From positions 124,001 to 188,000 of the forward strand of contig NZ_JBPGNY010000006.1 of NCBI RefSeq assembly GCF_051133435.1: DNA of 64,000 nucleotides, read 5' to 3'. This stretch comes from JAAYAO01 sp051133435. Lineage in GTDB: Bacteria; Actinomycetota; Actinomycetes; Propionibacteriales; Propionibacteriaceae. The first letter of the stretch is position 1. Every line of letters begins with the position of its first letter. The position numbers were made by a program, and so were the translations under genes. Shown one piece after another: positions 16,735-24,960 of this stretch. Under the pieces are notes generated by a model. That model was not told the DNA's origin. It saw nothing but the letters and a program-made list of their open reading frames with translations, and made no database searches.

Positions 16735-19398
16735 ATGTCCTCCAACCTGACCCGGGCCGAAGCCCAAGCACGCTCCGCACTGTTGACGGCCGAGTCCTAC
16801 CAGGTCCTGCTGGATCTCGGCGGGCACGAGGTCTCCGATGCCGAGAATCTCTTCCGCAGCCGCACCACCCTGCACTTCCGGGGCCTGCAGTACGGCGTCG
16901 GCCACGTCGATCTGATCGCCGAGGAGATCACCGAACTGCTCTTGGACGGAGAGCCCCTCGACCCCGGCAGCTTCAACGGCGCCCGCTTCGAGGTGCCGGT
17001 CACCCCGGGCGATCACGAACTGCAGGTCGGCGCGGTCCACCGCTACTCCCGTTCCGGTGAGGGCCTGCACCGCTTCGTCGACCCGGCCGACCAGCGGGTC
17101 TACCTCTACACCCAGTTCGAGCCCGCCGATGCGCGCCGGGTGTTCGCCTGCTTCGACCAGCCCGACCAGAAGGCCACCTTCGAGTTCCACGTGATCGCGC
17201 CGGAATCGTGGCTGGTGCTGTCGAACGCCCCGGCGGTCGACCCCGAGCCGGTCGGCAACGGGCTGGCCCGCTGGGAGTTCGCCCCGACCCGGCGGATGTC
17301 GACCTACATCACCGGCCTGGTCGCCGGCGAATACCACCGGGTGGCCGACTCGGTCAGTGGCGTCGCCGGGGAGATTCCGTTGTCCCTGGTCTGCCGGCAA
17401 TCGATGGCCGAACACTTGGACACCGACCGGCTCTGGCACACCACCAAGGCCGGCTTCGAGGTCTTCGAGAAGCACTTCGGCCTGGCCTACCCCTTCGGTA
17501 CCTACGACCAGATCTTCGTGCCCGAGTTCAACGCCGGGGCGATGGAGAATGCCGGACTGGTCACGATCCGCGACGAGTACCTGTTCCGCTCCCGGGTGAC
17601 CGCGGCAGCTTACGAGGGTCGTGACAACACGATCCTGCACGAGCTGGCCCACATGTGGTTCGGCAACCTGGTCACGATGACCTGGTGGGACGACCTGTGG
17701 CTGAACGAGTCCTTCGCCGAATGGGCCTCGCACTTCTGCCAGTCGGAGTACGTGGACGACCTGGAGAGCCCGTGGGTGACCTTCTGCAATGCCCGCAAGA
17801 ACTGGGCCTACCGTCAGGATCAGTTGCCCACCACCCATCCGATCGCGGCCGACATGGTCGACCTGGAGGCGGTCGAGCAGAACTTCGACGGCATCACCTA
17901 CGCCAAGGGCGCCTCGGCGCTGCGCCAGTTGGTGGCCTATGTCGGCAAGGACAACTTCCTGGCCGGGGTGCGGCAGTACTTCGCCGACCACGCCTTCGCC
18001 AACACCGAACTGTCCGACCTGCTCAACGCGTTGACCGCGTCCTCGGGCCGCGACCTGTCCGACTGGTCGCGGCAGTGGCTGGAGGTCTCCGGGGTGAGCA
18101 CCCTGCGGGCCGAGTTCGAGGTGGACGACCAGGGCCGGTTCACCAGCTTCGCGGTGCGCCAGAGCGTGCCCGAACAGTTCCCGGTGCTGCGCGATCACCG
18201 GATCGCGATCGGGCTCTACGCCGACCGGAACGGTCGACTGACCCGGGTGCAGCGCCTCGAGTTGGACGTCACCGGTGAGCTGACCGAGGTGCCCGACCTG
18301 GTCGGGGTCGCCCAGCCCGAGCTGATTCTGCTCAACGATGACGACCTGACCTATGCCAAGGTGCGGCTGGATCCGCGGTCGCTGGACACCCTGGTGCACC
18401 GGATCGGTGACATCGATTCCGCGCTGGCCCGGGCGGTGTGCTGGGCGGCGGCCTGGGACATGTGCCGCGACGGTGAGCTGCCGGCCGACCAGTACCAGCA
18501 ACTGGCGCTGACCGGGGTGGCCACCGAAACCGACCCGTCCGCGGTGCAGCGCACCCTGGGCGCGGCCTGGACCGCGACCGTGCGCTATTTGCCGGCCGAG
18601 GCCCGACCCGAGGCAATCAGTGCCTTTGAACGTGGCCTGGCCAAGTTGTTGCGCGATGCCGAACCGGGTTCGGACACCCAGCTCACGGTGGTGCGCCAGT
18701 TGGCCACCGCCGCCCGCTCCGATGCCGCGGCCGAGTTGCTCCAAGCCTGGTTGGACGGCGAGGAGGTGCCGGCGGGGTTGACCGTCGACACCGACCTGCG
18801 CTGGCACCTGATCACTGCCCTGGCTCGTCTCGGCCGCGTCGATGCCGAGACGATCGAGGCCGAGTTGGCAGGCGACAACACCATCACCGGACGCGAATCC
18901 GCAGCCGCCGCCCGGGCCGCCCGGCCCACCGCGGAGGCGAAGGCCGAGGCCTGGCGGGCCGTGGTGGACGACCCGGAGGTGCCCAACGAGACCCAGCGCT
19001 CGATCTGTTTTGCCTTCCAGCAGCCCGGCCAGGAAGAGGTGCTGCGTCCCTACATCAACTCCTTCTTCGAGGTCGCCGAAGCGATCTCGGCCGGACGCGA
19101 CGGGTGGCCCGAACGCGGCACCAGCCGGCGCGACAATGTACTGGATTACCTGTTCCCGACCGATGCGACCCGCGAGCTGGTGTCGCGGGTGGAGCACTGG
19201 ATGTCGACCACCGAGTTGGCGCCCGCGGTGCGACGCAGCATTGCCGAGAGCCAGGACGACCTGTTGCGGTCGCTGAACGCCCAGGCCGCCTGGTCGAACC
19301 GCGATACCGGGGGCACCAAGACCGAGACCGGCCCGACCGCGGAAGCGGTCTCGGAGGACGACTGGCCGACCAGCGAACAACCGGCCGTTCGCGACTGA
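16735..19398 (+). CDS. pepN: Aminopeptidase N (M1 family)
   Basis: An 887-residue cytoplasmic metallopeptidase that removes N-terminal residues from peptides. The exopeptidase motif GAMEN starts at residue 268; the zinc motif HELAHMWFGN gives His302, Glu303 and His306, and Glu325 in NESFAEW is the third ligand. N-terminal beta domain, thermolysin-like core and C-terminal helical ERAP1-like domain are all present. The start at ATG 16735 (MSSNLTRAEA) matches the usual actinobacterial N-terminus. The gene is divergent from the DsbA-like gene, sharing a 124-bp promoter region. Confidence 0.95.
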   Translation: MSSNLTRAEAQARSALLTAESYQVLLDLGGHEVSDAENLFRSRTTLHFRGLQYGVGHVDLIAEEITELLLDGEPLDPGSFNGARFEVPVTPGDHELQVGAVHRYSRSGEGLHRFVDPADQRVYLYTQFEPADARRVFACFDQPDQKATFEFHVIAPESWLVLSNAPAVDPEPVGNGLARWEFAPTRRMSTYITGLVAGEYHRVADSVSGVAGEIPLSLVCRQSMAEHLDTDRLWHTTKAGFEVFEKHFGLAYPFGTYDQIFVPEFNAGAMENAGLVTIRDEYLFRSRVTAAAYEGRDNTILHELAHMWFGNLVTMTWWDDLWLNESFAEWASHFCQSEYVDDLESPWVTFCNARKNWAYRQDQLPTTHPIAADMVDLEAVEQNFDGITYAKGASALRQLVAYVGKDNFLAGVRQYFADHAFANTELSDLLNALTASSGRDLSDWSRQWLEVSGVSTLRAEFEVDDQGRFTSFAVRQSVPEQFPVLRDHRIAIGLYADRNGRLTRVQRLELDVTGELTEVPDLVGVAQPELILLNDDDLTYAKVRLDPRSLDTLVHRIGDIDSALARAVCWAAAWDMCRDGELPADQYQQLALTGVATETDPSAVQRTLGAAWTATVRYLPAEARPEAISAFERGLAKLLRDAEPGSDTQLTVVRQLATAARSDAAAELLQAWLDGEEVPAGLTVDTDLRWHLITALARLGRVDAETIEAELAGDNTITGRESAAAARAARPTAEAKAEAWRAVVDDPEVPNETQRSICFAFQQPGQEEVLRPYINSFFEVAEAISAGRDGWPERGTSRRDNVLDYLFPTDATRELVSRVEHWMSTTELAPAVRRSIAESQDDLLRSLNAQAAWSNRDTGGTKTETGPTAEAVSEDDWPTSEQPAVRD

Positions 19399-19433
19399 CT
19401 CGATCGGATCCGATCGGATTGGAGGCACACCCG

Positions 19434-20564
19434 ATGCACACCGTTGGTGACCTGGTGGCTCACCTCGAACGCTGGTACCCGCTGGGTACCGCCGAGTCGT
19501 GGGATCGGGTGGGCCTGACCGTCGGCGACCGGGCCGACCGGGTGGAGCGGGTGTGGTGCACCGTCGACGTCACCCCGGAGGTGATCGCCGAGGCGATCGA
19601 TGCCCGCGCCGACCTGATCGTGGCGCACCATCCGCTGATGCTGCGCGGGGTGCACACCGTTACCTCCGACACCGCCAAGGGCCGGATGGTCAGCGAGTTG
19701 ATCCGCAACCGGGTGGCGCTGTGGTCGGGCCACACCAATGCCGACTGTGCCGCTGACGGGGTGGCCGAGGCCCTCGCCGATGCGTTGGAGCTGGGTGAGC
19801 GCAGCCCGCTGGTGGCCGCCGAGGCCGATCGGATGTTGAACCTGGTGGTATTCGTGCCGGCCGATCATCTCGGCGTGGTGGTCGATGCGCTGGCCGAGGC
19901 CGGGGCCGGACGGGTCGGTGAGTACGACCGTTGCCATTGGGCGACCGAGGGCACCGGCAGTTTCCGTCCCCTCGACGGGGCGAATCCCTTCCTCGGGGAA
20001 CGCGGCAAGGTCGAGCAGGTGACCGAGGCCCGGGTCGAACTGGTGCTGCCGGCCGGCCGCCGCTCGGCGGTGCTGGCCGCGCTGCGCGAGGCTCACCCCT
20101 ACGAGGAACCCGCCTTTCACTTCACCGACGCCGACACCGGATTGCCGGTCAGCACCGGTCTGGGTCGGGTCGGCACCGTGGCCGAGCCGATCACCTTGCG
20201 CGAACTGGGTGAGCGACTGGCTGCGGTTCTGCCCGCCACCAGCGGCGGGGTGCGGCTGGGTGAACCGGCGGGCAACCCCGACCGAACCGTGCGGCGGATC
20301 GCCCTGCTGCCGGGGGCCGGTGATTCGCTGTTGGATCGGGCCCGAGCGCTGGACGTGGACGTTTACATCACCTCCGACCTGCGCCACCATCCGGCTTCGG
20401 AGTTTCTGATCGAGGGCGGCCCGGCCCTGATCGATATCGCGCATTGGGCCGCCGAATGGTTGTGGCTGCCCAGGCTGGCCGAGAAGCTGCGTGGTCTCGA
20501 TCCGGCCCCGGAGGTCACCGTCTCGGAGTTGAACACCGACCCCTGGCTGCTTCGGCTGGGCTGA
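19434..20564 (+). CDS. Nif3-like dinuclear metal centre protein
   Basis: A 376-residue member of the NIF3/YbgI family, sometimes annotated as GTP cyclohydrolase 1 type 2. Conserved pieces are ESWDRVGLTVGD, DLIVAHHPLM, SGHTNADCA and the C-terminal ALLPGAGDS...YITSDLRHH and ALIDIAHWAAE, which carry the His/Asp/Glu metal ligands. A central insertion (about residues 135-240) is the PII-like domain found in longer family members. TTGGAGG precedes ATG 19434. Molecular role in the family remains unclear. Downstream of pepN by 35 bases. Confidence 0.85.
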   Translation: MHTVGDLVAHLERWYPLGTAESWDRVGLTVGDRADRVERVWCTVDVTPEVIAEAIDARADLIVAHHPLMLRGVHTVTSDTAKGRMVSELIRNRVALWSGHTNADCAADGVAEALADALELGERSPLVAAEADRMLNLVVFVPADHLGVVVDALAEAGAGRVGEYDRCHWATEGTGSFRPLDGANPFLGERGKVEQVTEARVELVLPAGRRSAVLAALREAHPYEEPAFHFTDADTGLPVSTGLGRVGTVAEPITLRELGERLAAVLPATSGGVRLGEPAGNPDRTVRRIALLPGAGDSLLDRARALDVDVYITSDLRHHPASEFLIEGGPALIDIAHWAAEWLWLPRLAEKLRGLDPAPEVTVSELNTDPWLLRLG

Positions 20565-20631
20565 GCGGGCCGGGCCCGAGCTGTCCGTCCTCGAGCTGGG
20601 GAGTGCGAGCCCACACCCCAACTCACCCCGA

Positions 20632-20720
20632 CCCGGGTACCAAAACCCCCAACTCACCCCCACCGAAACCCCGGTTCCGGCCGAATCCGCAGGGTGAGTT
20701 GCCTGTTTTGGTACCCCGGG
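20632..20720. repeat. Dispersed palindrome, family B, copy 1
   Basis: Imperfect arms GGGTACCAAAACCCCCAACT (left) and its near-complement GTTGCCTGTTTTGGTACCCC (right) flank a centre containing CCGAAACCCCGGTTCCGG. Copy 2, in opposite orientation, is at 38994-39076. An extra partial left-arm copy (CCCCAACTCACCCC) lies just upstream at about 20616-20629. The gap 20565-21045 holds this element, a family C element and no convincing gene. Confidence 0.7.
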
Positions 20721-20801
20721 CCCGGACTCGTCCGGACCTGGCAGCTGTGGGTCGCCGAACCTGCCTCCGGGATACCGGAAGCCGGGTACTTCTTCCGGCG
20801 T

Positions 20802-20880
20802 GCTGCTGCAAGCGGCCCGATCTCGGCGAGGCATCCACGCAGACAGCTTTCCGACCCGAAATCAGGCGCTTTGCAGCAGC
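20802..20880. repeat. Dispersed palindrome, family C, copy 1
   Basis: GCTGCTGCAAGCGGCCCGAT at the left and CGAAATCAGGCGCTTTGCAG towards the right are imperfect inverted repeats around a 25-base centre. A second copy with the same conserved parts (CTGCTGCAA, CCCGATCTCG, CCGAAATCAGGC) is at 49967-50049. Confidence 0.7.
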
Positions 20881-21001
20881 AAGGGTCCCCTACCCCGCCG
20901 GCCAGTCGACCGGATACGTGTTATCCGCGCCGGTCCGAGCACGACCCGGAAACCACGCTCGAAGATCCCGCGCCCAGCAACCAAACGCCCGGAAATCACG
21001 A

Positions 21002-21030
21002 ACGCCCCGGCCGTCATCGGCTCGGGGCGT
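21002..21030 (-). terminator. Possible terminator after the DUF5130 gene
   Basis: ACGCCCCG and CGGGGCGT form an 8-bp stem with a 13-base loop, 16 bases past the minus-strand stop. There is no clear U-tract. Confidence 0.4.
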
Positions 21031-21045
21031 CGCGGTTGTTGACGA

Positions 21046-21444
21046 TCAGAGTTCGGCGACGTCGCGGGCGTGCAGCACCCGCAGCGAACGGGCCGCTTCG
21101 GCCAACTGGCCGATGCCCTGCACCAGGCCACCGGCCAGGTCACCGTGGCGGAAGCTGGTCACCATCGTGGCGGCGGCGAACTTGCACTCCGAATCCTGCA
21201 GGGTGCGCTGGGTGGCCGCGCCGGTGACGATCTCCAGGCTGCGCCCGACCGGGTCGACCGCGATCAACACGGTGTTGTCCGGGTCAACGGTGGCCGCGTG
21301 CAGGGCCACCGCACGAGTCCGCGGGTCCTCGATGATTCGGTCGAGGCTGACGTTGAAGGTGTAGCCGCTGACCTCACGGGCCTGCGCCAACGCGTCCTCG
21401 ATCGCCTCTCGATCGTTGGCGTTCAGAATCTCACCACCGGTCAC
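21046..21444 (-). CDS. DUF5130 (TPM-like) protein
   Basis: A 132-residue soluble protein matching the actinobacterial DUF5130 family, recalled from AIEDALAQAREVSGYTFNVSL, DPDNTVLIAVDPVGRSLEIVTG and the C-terminal FRHGDLAGGLVQGIGQLAEAAR. The fold is related to TPM phosphatase-like domains. GTG 21444 is the only reasonable start and lies inside the upstream membrane gene (14-bp overlap), indicating cotranscription. Function unknown. Confidence 0.8.
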   Translation of the reverse strand: MTGGEILNANDREAIEDALAQAREVSGYTFNVSLDRIIEDPRTRAVALHAATVDPDNTVLIAVDPVGRSLEIVTGAATQRTLQDSECKFAAATMVTSFRHGDLAGGLVQGIGQLAEAARSLRVLHARDVAEL

Positions 21445-21715
21445 TTGCGCCTCCTACCACGGTCATCTTCTCGCCCCCGGTCGGCAGCGCCTTCGGTTCG
21501 GCACCGGCACCCAACCAGATCGCTTCGTCCAGTTCGGCCTCACCGCGGCCGGCTCGCGCCCAGGACGGCCCCATGGTGACCACGGTCACCAGCAGTCCGA
21601 ATGCCAACGGGATGCCCAGTGCCAGCAACAAGATCCACAGCACCGACGGGCTCTCGACGTTGTTCCACCCCGGCAATGTCTGCAGGGGCACTAGCATGCT
21701 CACGAGGTCACTCAC
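21431..21715 (-). CDS. Small single-span membrane protein
   Basis: A 94-residue protein with one hydrophobic helix (VLWILLLALGIPLAFGLLVTVV) and a soluble tail. It precedes the DUF5130 gene and overlaps it. GTG 21715 is favoured: TACGGT lies 7 bases upstream (leaderless) and TAGGA could act as a ribosome site; ATG 21697 is an alternative. Divergent from pyrR. Function unknown. Confidence 0.65.
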   Translation of the reverse strand: MSDLVSMLVPLQTLPGWNNVESPSVLWILLLALGIPLAFGLLVTVVTMGPSWARAGRGEAELDEAIWLGAGAEPKALPTGGEKMTVVGGASDRW

Positions 21716-21743
21716 GGGTCCTACCGTAGTGCACATGGCCGCT

Positions 21744-21780
21744 GCTTGGGGGCCGATCCCAAGCGGAGGTGAGAGGAGAG
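21744..21780 (+). promoter_or_regulatory. Hairpin next to the pyrR ribosome-binding site
   Basis: GCTTGGG (21744-21750) and CCCAAGC (21758-21764) form a perfect 7-bp stem with a 7-base loop (GGCCGAT), directly followed by GGAGG (21765-21769) and AGGAG before the pyrR ATG. PyrR proteins bind leader-RNA hairpins, and in mycobacteria control translation this way. This hairpin is well placed for PyrR autoregulation of the pyr operon; no consensus PyrR loop is proven. Confidence 0.45.
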
Positions 21781-21783
21781 TCG

Positions 21784-22332
21784 ATGGTCGCCGAGCCGCG
21801 CGTAGTTCTGGACGACGGGGAAATCAACCGGGCGGTCACCCGGATGGCCCACGAGGTGCTCGAGGCGAACCATGGCGGCAACGATGTGCTGCTGCTCGGC
21901 ATTCCCACCCGCGGGGTGCCGCTGGCCAAACGGCTGGGCGCGGCGATGAGCCAGGTCGAGGGCAGCGAGATCCCGGTCGGCACCCTCGACATCACCTTGT
22001 ACCGTGACGATCTGCGCCGAAACCCCACCCGCAAGGTCGGCCGCACCAACCTGCCCTGTGCGGTGGACGGCCGGGTGGTGGTGCTGGTCGACGATGTGCT
22101 GTTCTCCGGACGCACCGTCGCCGCCGCCCTCGACGCCCTCAAAGACCTGGGCCGGCCGAAGGCCGTGCGGCTGGTGGTACTGGTCGACCGGGGCCACCGC
22201 CAACTGCCGGTGCGCGCCGACCACGTCGGCAAGAACCTGCCCACCTCGTTGAGGGAACGGGTCACGGTGCGGTTGGCCGAACACGACGACGTCAGTGAAG
22301 TGATCATCACCCGACCCGATGAGGAGAACTGA
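21784..22332 (+). CDS. pyrR: Bifunctional pyr operon regulator / uracil phosphoribosyltransferase
   Basis: A 182-residue PRTase-fold protein. The PRPP-binding motif is VVVLVDDVLFSGRT, with GIPTRGVPLA and DITLYRDDL also typical of PyrR. It senses UMP/PRPP and binds pyr leader RNA. ATG 21784 is chosen because AGGAG lies 6-8 bases upstream; a GTG at 21769 is possible. First gene of pyrR-pyrB-pyrC, overlapping pyrB by one base. Confidence 0.93.
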   Translation: MVAEPRVVLDDGEINRAVTRMAHEVLEANHGGNDVLLLGIPTRGVPLAKRLGAAMSQVEGSEIPVGTLDITLYRDDLRRNPTRKVGRTNLPCAVDGRVVVLVDDVLFSGRTVAAALDALKDLGRPKAVRLVVLVDRGHRQLPVRADHVGKNLPTSLRERVTVRLAEHDDVSEVIITRPDEEN

Positions 22333-23279
22333 TGCGGCACCTGCTGTCGACCGCGGACCTCACCACCGAACAGGTCGATGCCCTGCTGGACACCGCCGAG
22401 GAGATGTCCGATGTGCAGACCCGGGCGGTCAAGAAACTGCCCGCCCTGCGCGGACGCACGGTGGTCAACCTCTTCTTCGAGGATTCCACCCGCACCCGCT
22501 CGTCCTTCGAGATCGCCGGTAAGTGGCTGTCGGCCGATGTGATCAACGTGTCGGCCAAGGGCTCCTCGGTGTCGAAGGGAGAATCCTTGCGCGACACGGT
22601 GAAGACGGTGGCGGCGATGGGGGTCGATGCGCTGGTGATCCGGCACATGGCCTCCGGGGCGCCGCAGCAGGTCGCCGGTTGGGTGGACGCCCACGTGGTC
22701 AATGCCGGGGACGGTACCCACGAGCACCCCACCCAGGCCCTGTTGGACGCGTTCACGATGCGCCGCCACTTCCGGGCCGCCGGCGAGGACGAGGTCGACT
22801 GGTCGACCAAGACGATCGCGATCGTCGGCGACATCACCCATTCGCGGGTGGCTCGCTCGAATGTGTTGTTGCACCGGCTGCTCGGCACCCGGGTGATCCT
22901 GGTCGCCCCGCCGACCCTGCTGCCCGCCGGCGTGGAGACCTGGGGGGTGGAGGTCACCGGTGAGCTGGACGAGGTGATCGATCAGGTCGATGTGGCGATG
23001 ATGTTGCGGGTGCAGCGGGAACGGATGGCCGGCGGGTTCTTCCCCACCCCGCGCGAATACACGATCGGTTTCGGGTTGACCCGCGACCGGCTGGCCCGGA
23101 TGCGTCCGGGCTCGGCCATCTGCCATCCGGGGCCGATGGTTCGCGGGTTGGAGATTTCCGCCGACGCCGCCGATGCGGCCTCGTCGTTGGTGTTGGATCA
23201 GGTAGCCGCGGGGGTCGCGGTACGAATGAGTGTGCTGTACCACCTGCTGGGCGGTGCCGATGAGGAGGGCTTGCAGTGA
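22332..23279 (+). CDS. pyrB: Aspartate carbamoyltransferase catalytic subunit
   Basis: A 315-residue enzyme condensing carbamoyl phosphate and aspartate in pyrimidine synthesis. FFEDSTRTRSSFE is the carbamoyl-phosphate loop and HEHPTQALLD the second signature; the flexible 240s-loop region (LRVQRERM) is intact. No pyrI regulatory subunit is present. The ATG overlaps the pyrR stop (TGATG). Confidence 0.95.
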   Translation: MRHLLSTADLTTEQVDALLDTAEEMSDVQTRAVKKLPALRGRTVVNLFFEDSTRTRSSFEIAGKWLSADVINVSAKGSSVSKGESLRDTVKTVAAMGVDALVIRHMASGAPQQVAGWVDAHVVNAGDGTHEHPTQALLDAFTMRRHFRAAGEDEVDWSTKTIAIVGDITHSRVARSNVLLHRLLGTRVILVAPPTLLPAGVETWGVEVTGELDEVIDQVDVAMMLRVQRERMAGGFFPTPREYTIGFGLTRDRLARMRPGSAICHPGPMVRGLEISADAADAASSLVLDQVAAGVAVRMSVLYHLLGGADEEGLQ

Positions 23280-24559
23280 TCCTGATCTCGGGAGCTGAAC
23301 TGTACGACGGCCGACGCGAGGACGTCTTCGTCCGTGACGGGGTGTTCGCCGACCCGGCCGAGGCACCCGCCGATGTCGAACGCATCGACGCGGCCGGCAA
23401 GGTGCTGCTGCCGGGCCTGGTCGACATCCACGTGCACCTGCGCGAACCCGGCCGTGAGGACGCCGAGACGATCGCCACCGGCACCCGGGCCGCGGCCCGT
23501 GGCGGGTTCACCGCGGTGTGCGCGATGGCCAACACCAACCCGGTCACCGACACCGCCGAGGCGGCCGCCCACGTCGCCGCAATCGCGGCCCGGGAGGCGA
23601 GCTGCCAGGTGCAGCCGGTCGGGGCGATCACCAAGGGGCTGGCCGGTGCCGAACTGGCCGAACTCGGGTTGATGGCCGAAGCGGACGAACACCATCCCGG
23701 CCTGCGGATGTTTTCCGACGACGGCAAGTGCGTGCAGGACGCGTTGGTGATGCGCCGCGCCTTGGAGTACGCCCGCCGACTGGACGCGGTACTGGCCCAG
23801 CATGCCCAGGACTCGTCCCTGGCCGGCACCGGGGCCTGCTGTCACGAGGGCCCCGAATCGGGACGCCTGGGCCTGACCGGATGGCCGCCGGCCGCCGAAT
23901 CGGTGATCGTGGCCCGCGATGTGGAGTTGGCCGCCCTGACCGGGGCCCGCTATCACGTCTGCCACCTGACCAGCGCCGAAGGGGTTGCGGTGGTGCGCGC
24001 GGCGAAGCAGCGCGGGGTGCAGGTCACCGCCGAGGTGACCCCGCACCACCTCTACCTGGGGGTGGAGCGACTGGCCGACTACGACCCGGTCTGGAAGGTC
24101 AATCCCCCGCTGCGTTCGGCCGAACACATCGCCGCCCTGCGCGAGGCGCTGATCGACGGGACGATCGACTGCGTGGCCACCGACCACGCCCCGCACGCCC
24201 GCCACGACAAGGAACATGCCTTCGGTGATGCCGCCTTCGGGATGCTCGGGCTGGAAACCGCCCTGGCGGTGGTGATCGACCTCTTCGTCGACGAGGGCAC
24301 TCTCGATTGGGCCCGGGTGGCCGAGGTGATGAGCTTCACCCCGGCCCGGATCGCCCGGCTGGCCGACCAGGGTCGTCCGATCGCGGTGGGTGAACCGGCG
24401 AACCTGGTGCTGGTCGACCCGAAACGCCGCGCGGTGGTCGACCGGGATGCCTCGGCGTCCCTGTCGCGCAACAACCCCTGGCACGGGCTGGACCTGCCCG
24501 ACCCGGTCGAGCTCACGATCTGGGCCGGCAAACCGACTTACCGCAGGGAGGCATCGTGA
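23276..24559 (+). CDS. pyrC: Dihydroorotase
   Basis: A 427-residue amidohydrolase closing carbamoyl-aspartate to dihydroorotate. The metal motif DIHVHLREPG, the conserved NTNPVTD, HHLYL and the catalytic Asp region ATDHAPHARHDKE are present, as in type I dihydroorotases. GTG 23276 overlaps the pyrB stop (GTGA). carA and carB, which often follow in actinobacteria, do not; a globin gene does. Confidence 0.95.
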   Translation: MILISGAELYDGRREDVFVRDGVFADPAEAPADVERIDAAGKVLLPGLVDIHVHLREPGREDAETIATGTRAAARGGFTAVCAMANTNPVTDTAEAAAHVAAIAAREASCQVQPVGAITKGLAGAELAELGLMAEADEHHPGLRMFSDDGKCVQDALVMRRALEYARRLDAVLAQHAQDSSLAGTGACCHEGPESGRLGLTGWPPAAESVIVARDVELAALTGARYHVCHLTSAEGVAVVRAAKQRGVQVTAEVTPHHLYLGVERLADYDPVWKVNPPLRSAEHIAALREALIDGTIDCVATDHAPHARHDKEHAFGDAAFGMLGLETALAVVIDLFVDEGTLDWARVAEVMSFTPARIARLADQGRPIAVGEPANLVLVDPKRRAVVDRDASASLSRNNPWHGLDLPDPVELTIWAGKPTYRREAS

Positions 24560-24954
24560 GCTTCTACGAGGAGGTCGGCGGGCACGAAACCTTCGCCAAG
24601 CTGACCCGGGTCTTCTACGAGGGCGTGGCGAGCGATCCGGAGTTCCGGGCGATGTACCCCGAGGAGGATCTCGCCCCGGCCGAACGCCGACTGCGGATGT
24701 TCCTGGAGCAGTACTTCGGTGGTCCACCGCAGTACCAGCTCGAACGCGGCCACCCCCGGTTGCGGATGCGGCATGCACCTTTTCCGGTGACCATCGCCGC
24801 CCGCGACACCTGGCTGCGGCACATGCGCAAGGCCGTCGACGCCCTCGACCTGGACGAGCGCCACGAGCGCGAAATGTGGGAATACTTCGAACGGGCCGCC
24901 ACCGCCATGATCAACTCGGGGGAGCCTGTTCAACGACTTGGTTTTCAACTGTGA
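24556..24954 (+). CDS. glbO: Group II truncated haemoglobin (trHbO)
   Basis: A 132-residue 2-on-2 globin. FYEEVGGHETFAKLTRVFYEGV is helices A-B with the B10 Tyr, RLRMRHAPFPV supplies the proximal HisF8 and the conserved Trp of helix G follows (DTWLRHM). Group II globins bind O2 or handle NO and peroxides. The GTG start overlaps the pyrC stop by four bases, so it may be co-expressed with pyrimidine genes, which is unexplained. Confidence 0.92.
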   Translation: MSFYEEVGGHETFAKLTRVFYEGVASDPEFRAMYPEEDLAPAERRLRMFLEQYFGGPPQYQLERGHPRLRMRHAPFPVTIAARDTWLRHMRKAVDALDLDERHEREMWEYFERAATAMINSGEPVQRLGFQL

Positions 24955-24960
24955 GGTGCC

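Noticed and set aside
16507..19428. 973-residue minus-strand open frame opposite pepN
   Set aside because: Perfect overlap with a well-supported gene and Gly/His/Gln-rich shadow composition.
20444..21364. Plus-strand frame spanning the 20565-21045 gap
   Set aside because: Its sequence runs through two palindromic repeats and the antisense of the DUF5130 gene, without a ribosome site or family motif.
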